From CAZUQH01 sp964622465 (lineage in GTDB: Bacteria > CG03 > CAZUQH01), in NCBI GenBank assembly GCA_964622465.1, contig CAZUQH010000041.1, forward strand, positions 1 to 11,174: a stretch of 11,174 nt of DNA, in the 5' to 3' direction. Under the pieces are notes generated by a model that saw nothing but the letters and a program-made list of their open reading frames with translations, made no database searches and had not been told where the DNA came from. Positions within the stretch are counted from its first letter, which is position 1; the number at the start of each line of letters is the position of its first letter. The translations under genes and the position numbers were made by a program. Positions 5,058 to 11,174 of the stretch are shown one piece after another.

Positions 5058-7186
5058 TGGGCAAAATCCGCTATCGGCGAAAAAATATCAAGTACTTCCT
5101 TGAGTAAAGCAAGCCGGTTTTCTCTCATTTTTTGGTCTTCAGCCATCACCAAAACCTTATCAAAGAATATATCAAGCGGTGGTCTTATGTGTGCTATCTC
5201 CTTTAACGCATTTGCATAATCAAGAGCACTTACAAAACCCTGAACCGACTTCCTTGTGTCAGCAACTGCATCTGCAAGTGTCTTTTCTTCCGGCTCTACC
5301 AGCAGTCCACGGGAGAACGTCAGGCCATCTATATCCATTCCATTCTTTCGTGCCTGTTTCAGTATGTTTGTTGCGCGTTTGAAAGCAATTGATATTACCT
5401 TGAGGTCGTTGTGATTGCGAATTGCCTTGAGTGATGTGATACGTCCGTCAAAATGGTCAAGCCGGGAACAGCCGGCAGAAATACAGGCCTCTATTTCTCC
5501 ATGCGCATACCCTTCCTGGGAAAGAACGTTCCGCAAACGTTGTACTATGAAATCCACTACCTGGCTAACAAGCCCTGATTGCGATGAAGCAACCGATGCG
5601 AATTGCTTGCGAGGGGCTTGAAACCCTGCGGCTACCGCGTCCTTTGCAACGACTTCGTCGAATTGCTTGCACGCAAGTACCACAATTTCTTGGACGTCAA
5701 GCGGAATACTTTTCTTTCTGAGTATCGTGATAAGACCATCACACTGCTTCTTAAGTCCGTATGGGTCCTGAGAACCGGCAGGCACAAGTCCGATTGCAAA
5801 GTCACCGCATAAAGTGTCCAAACGGTCTGCAATCCCAACTATGGCTGCCTCTGGGCTAGATGGCAACTTGGTGGAACGATTGTCAGGTAAATAGTGTTCG
5901 TAAATTCCCAGAGCAACTTCAGGCGACTCACCATTTTTCAGTGCATATTCGCGTCCGGCAATCCCGGCAAGTTCCGGCATTTCATCAACAAGATGCGTCG
6001 TAAGGTCTGCTTTTGCAAGATTTGCAATCTGTTCTACAAGATTGAGATTAGCTTTGGCTGTCGGACCGAGGGCGAGTGCGAGTTTCGTTACACGCTGAGT
6101 CTTGTCGGACATCGTGCCCAGTTTCTCATTGAATATAATACCTTTCAGACGAGAGGCCCTGGACTTGAGGGGTTCGCGCTGGTCCTCGGAAAAGAAAAAC
6201 TGTGCGTCAGCAAGCCGCGCTTCGACGACCGCTTCATACCCACGCCTGACGTTCTCTGTATATTCAGAAATCCCATTCCTTATACCTACGAATTTACCGA
6301 TTGGTTTTGTACCTGTCCGTGACACCAGCGGAAAGAACTTTTGATAATGGACAATGCAAACCGTTAGGACTTCACGCGGCAAAGAAGTAAATTTCTCTGA
6401 ATAACTACCTGTTACTGCGGTAGGATATTCTACAAGCCAGTTTGCAAGTTCATATAGTTCCTGTCCTTCCGACACCCTTCCATCATGCCTGCTCGCCTGC
6501 GCGTTGACCTGTTTGGTTATCATCTGCAAACGTTCTTCAGGGTCGACAATAACGTGTGACTGTCGCATTATTGATGGATACTTTGCCGGCTCGGTAATAT
6601 TAACCCAGCAGTCTGACAGCAGAAGATGCCCCCTGCTCTTCCGGCCTGAAGATAGTTCACCAATAGAGAATTTTATTGGCTGTTTTCCGAGCATCGCAAC
6701 GAGCCAGCGTATCGGACGCGCAAATGACACGCCTGTCTCGGGACACTTTATTGCTTTTGGAAAAGTTATGCTCTGAATAACGCCGGCAATGGTCTCTTTC
6801 AAAACGTCAATGGTACGGCGCCCTTGTTGGACCTCAACAACTGCGAGATACTCACCTTTTGGTGTGACGACTTTCTCTAAATTTTCTGGTTTAACGCCGT
6901 GCTTCCGCGCAAACCCCAATGCCTGATGAGTAACCTGACCTTCACTGTCCATCCCAACTTCTATAGATGGACCAATTACTGTCTGGGATATATTTGTCTG
7001 ATTCGAACTAACGTTATGGACCAGTACTGCAAGACGGCGGTTCGTTCCGTACGGTTTCACCTCACCGTGAGCAATGCGCTGGTCTTTGAACATCTGGACA
7101 AGATTATCCGTGAATTGCCTCAGCGCTAACGGCGCTTCACGTGGTGGAAGTTCTTCGGAACCAATTTCAACTAAAAAATCAGCCAT
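5051..7186 (-). CDS. glyS: Glycyl-tRNA synthetase, beta subunit
   Basis: GlyS is the tRNA-binding beta subunit of the bacterial alpha2-beta2 glycyl-tRNA synthetase. Starting at ATG 7186, the protein is 711 residues, slightly longer than the usual 680-700. The N-terminus MADFLVEIGSEELPP is the family signature. KADLTTHLVDEMPELAGIAGREYAL and DRLDTLCGDFAIGLVPAGSQDPYGLKKQ mark the HD-like core, and the C-terminal part around YANALKEIAHIRPPLDIFFDKVLVM is the DALR-type anticodon-binding domain. A longer start at 7285 would run back into glyQ and is rejected. The start overlaps the glyQ stop by 8 nt. Two oddities stand out. Residues about 516-528 (DAVAAGFQAPRKQ) are encoded by a palindromic repeat copy, and the TAG stop is the first part of another copy. 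Confidence 0.97.
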   Translation of the reverse strand: MADFLVEIGSEELPPREAPLALRQFTDNLVQMFKDQRIAHGEVKPYGTNRRLAVLVHNVSSNQTNISQTVIGPSIEVGMDSEGQVTHQALGFARKHGVKPENLEKVVTPKGEYLAVVEVQQGRRTIDVLKETIAGVIQSITFPKAIKCPETGVSFARPIRWLVAMLGKQPIKFSIGELSSGRKSRGHLLLSDCWVNITEPAKYPSIMRQSHVIVDPEERLQMITKQVNAQASRHDGRVSEGQELYELANWLVEYPTAVTGSYSEKFTSLPREVLTVCIVHYQKFFPLVSRTGTKPIGKFVGIRNGISEYTENVRRGYEAVVEARLADAQFFFSEDQREPLKSRASRLKGIIFNEKLGTMSDKTQRVTKLALALGPTAKANLNLVEQIANLAKADLTTHLVDEMPELAGIAGREYALKNGESPEVALGIYEHYLPDNRSTKLPSSPEAAIVGIADRLDTLCGDFAIGLVPAGSQDPYGLKKQCDGLITILRKKSIPLDVQEIVVLACKQFDEVVAKDAVAAGFQAPRKQFASVASSQSGLVSQVVDFIVQRLRNVLSQEGYAHGEIEACISAGCSRLDHFDGRITSLKAIRNHNDLKVISIAFKRATNILKQARKNGMDIDGLTFSRGLLVEPEEKTLADAVADTRKSVQGFVSALDYANALKEIAHIRPPLDIFFDKVLVMAEDQKMRENRLALLKEVLDIFSPIADFAQL
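5601..5642 (-). repeat. Dispersed palindromic element inserted in frame in glyS
   Basis: On the minus strand, GGACGCG-GTAGCCGCAGGG-TTTCAAGCC-CCTCGCAAGCAATT diverges from the consensus in the stem (GGG paired with CCC) but keeps the GTAGCCGCAGG start and a shorter imperfect palindrome. It shares the flanks GGACGCG and CGCAAGCAAT with the recO copy. It encodes DAVAAGFQAPRKQ. The 12-mer CGAATTGCTTGC occurs at 5599-5610 and again at 5659-5670, exactly 60 nt apart, bracketing the insert. Confidence 0.75.
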
Positions 7187-8027
7187 GTTTCTTAACCCAT
7201 GCGTCCGCAACGGCGTTTGCAAGTTCTCGGACGTCAGCGATATACCTGTTCCGTTCGGAATGTTCGAGCGTGCCGCGCGCATCAAGCACGTTGAAAGTAT
7301 GCGAGCACTTCAGGACGAAATCATAAGCAGGAAGGAGTAAACCGTTTTTGAGAAGCCGTGTGCACTCGGAGCGGTATTCGTTAAAGGCCTGCTTCAGAAA
7401 TTCGGGGTCGCTCACCTGAAAATTATATCGTGAGAATTCCTGTTCTGATTCGAGAAAAAGGTCGCCATAGCCCGTATTTTCCGACCATTGGACATCGAAC
7501 ACGTTATCGGTTTTTTGAATGAACATTGCGATCCGCTCAAGGCCGTAAGTGAGCTCGACAGTAATTGGTTTGAGGTCAATCCCCCCTGCCTGCTGAAAAT
7601 ACGTAAACTGAGTAATTTCAAGACCATCCAGCCAGACCTCCCAACCGACCCCCCACGCGCCAAGCGTTGGCGCCTGCCAGTCATCTTCCATAAAACGAAT
7701 GTCGTGTTCATTGCGGCGGATACCGAGCTTTGTAAGAGAATTGAGATATATAGATTGGATATTTGCTGGAGGCGGTTTTATAACTACCTGAAACTGGAAG
7801 TGCTGACGCAGACGATTTGGGTTTTCACCGTAACGCCCATCTTGAGGACGCCTGGATGGCTCGACATAGGCACAAGCCCATGGTTTGGTGCCGAGACATC
7901 TCAGGAACGTTGCAGGATTGAACGTGCCTGCGCCTTTTTCTATATCGTATGGCTGGAGGATAATACAATCTTCCTTTGCCCAATAGTTTTCAAGTGTCTG
8001 AATGATTTCCTGTAGAGTAAGAGACAT
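7179..8027 (-). CDS. glyQ: Glycyl-tRNA synthetase, alpha subunit
   Basis: GlyQ is the catalytic class II subunit that activates glycine with ATP and charges tRNA-Gly together with GlyS. It has 282 residues, slightly under the usual 290-300. The opening TLQEIIQTLENYWAKEDCIILQPYDIEKGAGTFNPATFLR is the family signature. Further motifs are YVEPSRRPQDGRYGENPNRLRQHFQFQVVIKP (class II motif 2 with its Arg), LGAWGVGWEVWLDGLEITQFTYFQQAGG, and ITVELTYGLERIAMFIQ (motif 3 with its Arg). The ATG at 8027 is not preceded by a Shine-Dalgarno sequence; a promoter-like sequence lies directly upstream. The gene overlaps glyS by 8 nt, so translation of the two subunits is probably coupled. Confidence 0.98.
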   Translation of the reverse strand: MSLTLQEIIQTLENYWAKEDCIILQPYDIEKGAGTFNPATFLRCLGTKPWACAYVEPSRRPQDGRYGENPNRLRQHFQFQVVIKPPPANIQSIYLNSLTKLGIRRNEHDIRFMEDDWQAPTLGAWGVGWEVWLDGLEITQFTYFQQAGGIDLKPITVELTYGLERIAMFIQKTDNVFDVQWSENTGYGDLFLESEQEFSRYNFQVSDPEFLKQAFNEYRSECTRLLKNGLLLPAYDFVLKCSHTFNVLDARGTLEHSERNRYIADVRELANAVADAWVKKHG

Positions 8028-8036
8028 AGTTGATTA

Positions 8037-8066
8037 TTTGTAGCAAAAGTGAAGCGTGTGTGTCAA
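8037..8066 (-). promoter_or_regulatory. Possible glyQ promoter giving a near-leaderless mRNA
   Basis: TTGACA (8066-8061, a perfect -35) and TACAAA (8042-8037, 4 of 6) are 18 nt apart. The predicted transcription start would fall at about 8030, 3 nt before the glyQ ATG. This agrees with the absence of a ribosome binding site there. It lies in the 70-nt gap after recO and would give glyQS its own transcript. Confidence 0.45.
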
Positions 8067-8097
8067 CAGAAGCAGGCGATTGTTTAAGCGATACAAA

Positions 8098-8964
8098 TCA
8101 AGAAACCTGTATCCTGTTAGACTGGTAACGGTTAAGGAACTGACTGCTCTTCAATCGGACAGGTAGGAACCATTCCAGGTAGCCGGACAGAGCAGTTGAT
8201 AATTCTTTTCCAACTGACTTTGGTATTGCGATATTGATAATTTCCGACGGTCTTGTAGTGGACAATTTCAGAAGATATCTAAATGCTTGTTTACTGAGAG
8301 GGAAAACTGTACGTGCTCCTGTGTAACCACGGTGCAGATTCCTTGCACAAGCAGGACATAGAATCCCGCCATCAGAAGGGCTGAAATAAAGTACAGGTGC
8401 GGTATGAGATTGCTTGCGCAGGCTAAAGCCTGCGGCTACCAATCTTTGGCTAAAGCCTGCGGCTACCGCGTCCCCGGTAATGACAGCGGCGCCGCAGTGT
8501 GCGCAGCGGTCAAGCACTGGCTCCCAACCAAGTAAAGTTAGCGCATGAATTACGAAATACCACAGAAACCTCTGCATGGGTGGATGAATTCTATCAAGGG
8601 AACCGAGGATAAAACATATTAGGTCGTAAAGTTCCGGTATGGGGTGTTCCGGTTCGGTAAGGCGGTCCGTAATTTCTGCTGCCTGAGACGCAAGAGAAAG
8701 AGCGATAATATTATCATTCAGATGCCAGTACGGGTCAATGAGGGACATCCCCGTGAGGAGATGGTATGGCCGGCCAGGGCGCCAGTGGACCATTATTTCC
8801 GCCTGACAGAGCGGCTCTGTGCCAGCGCCAAAATGATTCGATGATTTGCGCGCTCCGGCAGCTATGACGTAGAGCTTCCCGAGTTGCCTGGTGAAATACA
8901 CGAGATTTTTTCTACCGCGGTCGCCAGAACGGCTGGAGAGTATAACAGCAGGTGTTTTTATCAT
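8098..8964 (-). CDS. recO: DNA repair protein RecO with palindromic-element insert
   Basis: RecO anneals single-stranded DNA and, with RecR, loads RecA onto SSB-coated gaps. The 288-residue protein has the N-terminal OB-fold region (TPAVILSSRSGDRGRKNLVYFTRQLGKLYVIAAGARK), the helical middle (around LYDLICFILGSL and RFLWYFVIHALTLLGWEPVLDRC), and a four-Cys zinc site, Cys154/Cys157 (CAHC) and Cys203/Cys206 (CPAC), with FSPSDGG between. Residues about 165-185, in the loop between the Cys pairs, come from a tandem pair of palindromic elements (VAAGFS twice). RecO is usually about 230-270 residues long, so the insert accounts for part of the excess. The start forms an ATGA overlap with the upstream CorC-like gene. 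Confidence 0.93.
   Translation of the reverse strand: MIKTPAVILSSRSGDRGRKNLVYFTRQLGKLYVIAAGARKSSNHFGAGTEPLCQAEIMVHWRPGRPYHLLTGMSLIDPYWHLNDNIIALSLASQAAEITDRLTEPEHPIPELYDLICFILGSLDRIHPPMQRFLWYFVIHALTLLGWEPVLDRCAHCGAAVITGDAVAAGFSQRLVAAGFSLRKQSHTAPVLYFSPSDGGILCPACARNLHRGYTGARTVFPLSKQAFRYLLKLSTTRPSEIINIAIPKSVGKELSTALSGYLEWFLPVRLKSSQFLNRYQSNRIQVS
8411..8472 (-). repeat. Tandem pair of palindromic elements in frame within recO
   Basis: Two direct copies are 27 nt (9 codons) apart. The copy at 8417-8439 is identical to the intergenic consensus. The copy at 8448-8466 keeps GTAGCCGCAGGCTTTAGCC but has lost the outer right arm (CAAAGATTG replaces CTGCGCAAG). The flanks GGACGCG and CGCAAGCAAT are shared with the glyS copy. 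Both are read as VAAGFS, in the same orientation and frame as in glyS. Confidence 0.85.
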
Positions 8965-10360
8965 GTATCCAGTTTCTTTAATCGTATTTTGATGATGCGG
9001 CTGCGGTTTGCATCTTCAATACGGAACTTCAGACCACGATAAGTAAATTCTTCGCCTTTCTTGGGCAAGCGCCCGAGAAAATCAAGTGCGAGTCCACCGA
9101 GAGTATCAAATTCCCCTGCCGGCATATCAAGATTCAGCACTTCGTTTATTTTGTATATATCTTCCTTGGCAGATACAAGATATGAGCCATCCTGCTGCCT
9201 TTCTATCGTCTTTTCAGCAAGGTCATATTCATCCCATATCTCGCCCGTTATCTCCTCCAGAAGGTCTTCAAGCGTAACCAGCCCCACAGTAACACCGTGC
9301 TCATCTATGACAATCGCCATGTGCTGGCGGCCGCTTCTGAATTCAAGCAAAAGTTCGCTCAGTTTCTTTGTTTCCGGGATGAGATACGGTTCACGCAGAA
9401 GCATTTCTATATTGACTTCCCCGCCTTTTACAAGCGCACCGAGTATATCTTTCACGTAGATTGTACCTATAACGTTATCAAAGCTTTCACGATAAACAGG
9501 GAAACGCGAATGCCCTGTCCCGAGCACTTTCTGAACAAAGTGGTCTCTATCTTCGTCAATGTTTATACATTCCATATCAGGCCGAGGTACCATAACTTCA
9601 CGAACAATTGTATCACTAAAAGTCAAAACCCTGCCAAGCATTTTTTTCTCATCCTGAGCCAGCACGCCTTCTTCGGCACTTTCATCAAAAAGCGCACGCA
9701 GGTCCGAGTCGGATATAAGGAGGTTTTGTCTACTTACGACTCTACCTCCGATAAGCCGGCTCAATCCCACGCCAAGTAATGTAAAGAATTTTACTACCGG
9801 CGTCAAGAATTTTGAGCAGGGTATAAGGACAGTCAATGCTGCAAATGCAAGCCGCTCACGGTTTGCACGTGCATAAANNNNNNNNNNNNNNNNNNNNNNN
9901 NNNNNNNNNNNNNNNNNNNNNNNNNNNNNNNNNNNNNNNNNNNNNNNNNNNNNNNNNNNNNNNNNNNNNNNNNNNNNATAAGGACAGTCAATGCTGCAAA
10001 TGCAAGCCGCTCACGGTTTGCACGTGCATAAATCTTTGGCGTAACTTCACCAAAAGTTATGATAAGGAAAGCCATAACGCCTGTAGCAACCGCAATTCCT
10101 GTTGATGGAAATAGCTCCATTGCGATTGCAGATGCCAGAACACTGGCCAGAATGTTAACGAGATTATTCGATATCAAAATCGTCGAAATCATCTCATTTG
10201 GATGGTCTTTCCAGAAAATCAAAAGCCGGCCAGCCCTGCCGCCACGACGAATGATTCTCCTCATCCGCAGCCGCTCCAGAGACAAAAGCGCTGTCTCGGA
10301 TGCCGAAAGAAAACCCGAAAGCCCAATCATGACTATGATTGTTATAATTCTTCCTGTCAT
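8961..10360 (-). CDS. CNNM/CorC-family membrane protein with CBS pair (interrupted only by assembly gap)
   Basis: This family of integral membrane proteins is linked to Mg2+/Co2+ homeostasis. The N-terminal half (from ATG 10360) has the CNNM/DUF21 domain: a first membrane segment TIIVMIGLSGFLSASETALLSL, further hydrophobic stretches, and the conserved FGEVTPK. The C-terminal half has a linker helix, two CBS domains (starting near REVMVPRPDM and LIPETKKLSELL, with HMAIVIDEHGVTVGLVTLEDLLEEITGEI) and a CorC_HlyC transporter-associated domain (GEFDTLGGLALDFLGRLPKKGEEF). The halves appear as separate frames because of 100 N plus a 55-bp duplication. Removing those 155 nt leaves 1245 nt, that is 414 residues in one frame (AFAALTVL joining IPCSKFL). 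It overlaps ybeY and recO by ATGA junctions. The substrate is not determined. Confidence 0.92.
9823..10032. other. Assembly gap: 100 N flanked by an exact 55-bp duplication
   Basis: Positions 9823-9877 and 9978-10032 are identical over 55 nt, and 9878-9977 are N. Such a pattern arises when a scaffolder joins contigs that already overlap by one k-mer length. Collapsing it restores an uninterrupted CorC-like gene, so it is not a biological repeat. Confidence 0.93.
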
Positions 10361-10806
10361 AACAGTTCCTGTACTTTTTTTGTCATTGCTTTACGGCGGC
10401 CTGGAGTATCGTCGCGCCACCCCAGCGTATGAAGAATTCCGTGCGTGAGGAGTATCCGTAGTTCCGTAGTGAGTGAATGCCCGAACTGTCCCGCCTGTCT
10501 TTTTGCCTGCTCGACAGAAATAAGGATATCCCCGAGAACGGGTTCTCCATGTTTTGCCGTCTTTTTATCCAGAGGAAAAGCAATGACGTCCGTTACGGAA
10601 TCTACGCCTCTCCACGAACGGTTCAACCGGCGGATTTCGCTATTGTTAACCAGGACAATTGAAAGTTCAACCGCGGATGCATCCGGGCATACGGCACGTC
10701 CCTGCCGCGTCCTTCGCATCGCATCAAAGACCTTATGCGCCTGAATTTCCAGAGTCCTTTTTGGTATCCTGATTTTCTTCTGTTGGTTTATAACCGTGAT
10801 TTCCAT
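10357..10806 (-). CDS. ybeY: Endoribonuclease YbeY (rRNA maturation factor)
   Basis: YbeY is a metal-dependent RNase-type protein involved in 16S rRNA 3'-end maturation and ribosome quality control. From ATG 10806 the protein is 149 residues, the usual size. It shows the core SIVLVNNSEIRRLNRSWRGVDSVTDVIAFPL, then GEPVLGDILIS, then the metal motif HGILHTLGWRDD. The canonical motif is HGxLHxxGYDH; here the third His is Asp (HxxxHxxxxxD), a variant I recall from Bacteroidetes YbeY (GYKDK). A TTG at 10854 would add 16 unlike residues, so the ATG is preferred, with a weak GGAAG upstream. The coding region overlaps the end of pgpH by 74 nt, and its TGA overlaps the ATG of the next gene. Confidence 0.94.
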   Translation of the reverse strand: MEITVINQQKKIRIPKRTLEIQAHKVFDAMRRTRQGRAVCPDASAVELSIVLVNNSEIRRLNRSWRGVDSVTDVIAFPLDKKTAKHGEPVLGDILISVEQAKRQAGQFGHSLTTELRILLTHGILHTLGWRDDTPGRRKAMTKKVQELL

Positions 10807-11174
10807 GCTTTGCCGCTTCCGCTGACGCCATTTCACCGCTCTTCGGATATTCAACGCGCTTATGGTATAACGTCAGCAGGGACTGCACAAAAGAATCCTG
10901 CGCTTGTTTGAGTTGTTTCATGGTAATCTGGCATTCATCCAGCTGGCCGTCCTGAAGACGTTCTTCGATTATCCGGTGCACCATCTTTACGATACGGTCA
11001 TGACTGATTTCCTTGAGCGCGTGCGAATTCGCCTCGCAGGCATCTGCAAGCATAATAATGGCCGCCTCCAGCGTCTTCGGCTTCGGGCCCGGGTAGCGGA
11101 ATTCCTCCTCAAGAAGGGTACCGTTTTTCTCTTCTTTCTTTGCCTTGTCATAAAAATAGCTTACAAGCGTTGTT
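10733..11174 (-). CDS. pgpH: PgpH/YqfF-type HD-domain c-di-AMP phosphodiesterase, C-terminal part
   Basis: Only the last 147 residues are in the window, open at the right edge. They begin TTLVSYFYDKAKKEEK, which in this family directly follows the HHGT segment of the HD site. EEFRYPGPKPKTLEAAIIMLADACEANSHAL and DGQLDECQITMKQLKQAQDSF continue the HD domain, and LLTLYHKRVEYPKSG is its usual end. Full-length members have an extracytoplasmic 7TMR-HDED region, seven membrane helices and the cytosolic HD phosphodiesterase that hydrolyses c-di-AMP. The catalytic HD residues themselves lie outside the window, so activity cannot be judged. A charged tail of about 32 residues (from MASAEAAKHG) is encoded partly by DNA shared with ybeY. 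The pgpH-ybeY pairing is a common bacterial arrangement. Confidence 0.9.
   Translation of the reverse strand, partial: TTLVSYFYDKAKKEEKNGTLLEEEFRYPGPKPKTLEAAIIMLADACEANSHALKEISHDRIVKMVHRIIEERLQDGQLDECQITMKQLKQAQDSFVQSLLTLYHKRVEYPKSGEMASAEAAKHGNHGYKPTEENQDTKKDSGNSGA

Noticed and set aside
7187..7285. Longer N-terminus for glyS starting at 7285
   Set aside because: The extra residues come from DNA coding for GlyQ, and the family start MADFLVEIGSEELPP lies at 7186.
9833..9836. Two separate genes for the CorC-like protein halves
   Set aside because: The split is produced by the N gap and the 55-bp duplication; collapsing these gives one continuous frame.
9823..10032. A true 55-bp direct repeat or duplication
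   Set aside because: The exact identity, the location at both edges of a 100-N gap and the restored reading frame all indicate an assembly overlap.

Overview
The window is a bacterial chromosomal segment in which every recognisable gene lies on the minus strand. It contains two housekeeping blocks separated by an unusual non-coding stretch. A run of exactly 100 N, flanked by an exact 55-bp duplication, marks it as scaffolded short-read (probably metagenomic) data. CIRCE-controlled groES-groEL, a split alpha/beta glycyl-tRNA synthetase, a type III pantothenate kinase and the order pgpH-ybeY-corC-like-recO-glyQ-glyS are all bacterial. I cannot place the phylum from sequence alone; an uncultivated Gram-negative-type lineage is a guess.

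Reading along the minus strand from the right edge: the C-terminal end of a PgpH/YqfF-type HD-domain c-di-AMP phosphodiesterase; ybeY (rRNA maturation), overlapping it by about 74 nt; a CNNM/CorC-family transporter-like protein, split only by the assembly gap; recO (recombinational repair); glyQ and glyS (glycyl-tRNA synthetase alpha and beta); a small membrane-anchored protein with a TPR-like helix pair; and coaX (CoA synthesis). Many of these are joined by 4-11 nt overlaps (ATGA junctions at ybeY/corC-like and corC-like/recO, 8 nt at glyQ/glyS, 11 nt at the small protein/coaX), so the block looks like one long operon with a possible internal promoter ahead of glyQ.

Between coaX and groES there are about 750 nt without a gene. 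They hold a fully legible heat-shock promoter (TTGACA, 17 nt, TAAATT), a perfect CIRCE operator and a second perfect palindrome inside the promoter spacer. Further out are two concentric inverted repeats, three DnaA-box-like 9-mers, a copy of a dispersed palindrome and a structured hairpin cluster. The groES-groEL operon follows, then a terminator-like hairpin, then nagA (N-acetylglucosamine-6-phosphate deacetylase), which runs off the left edge a few residues short of its end.

The most interesting signal is a dispersed palindromic element: GTAGC followed by an 18-bp palindrome, CGCAGGCTTTAGCCTGCG. It occurs in intergenic DNA (3753-3775), as a head-to-head pair that also supplies the glyS stop codon (4993-5057), and in frame inside two essential-type genes. 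It is inside glyS (residues about 516-528) and, as a tandem pair, inside the zinc-finger loop of recO (residues about 165-185). In both genes it is read in the same frame as VAAGF. One copy has its stem rewritten with compensatory changes, which indicates that the palindrome itself is maintained. This resembles, by analogy only, the in-frame Rickettsia palindromic elements.
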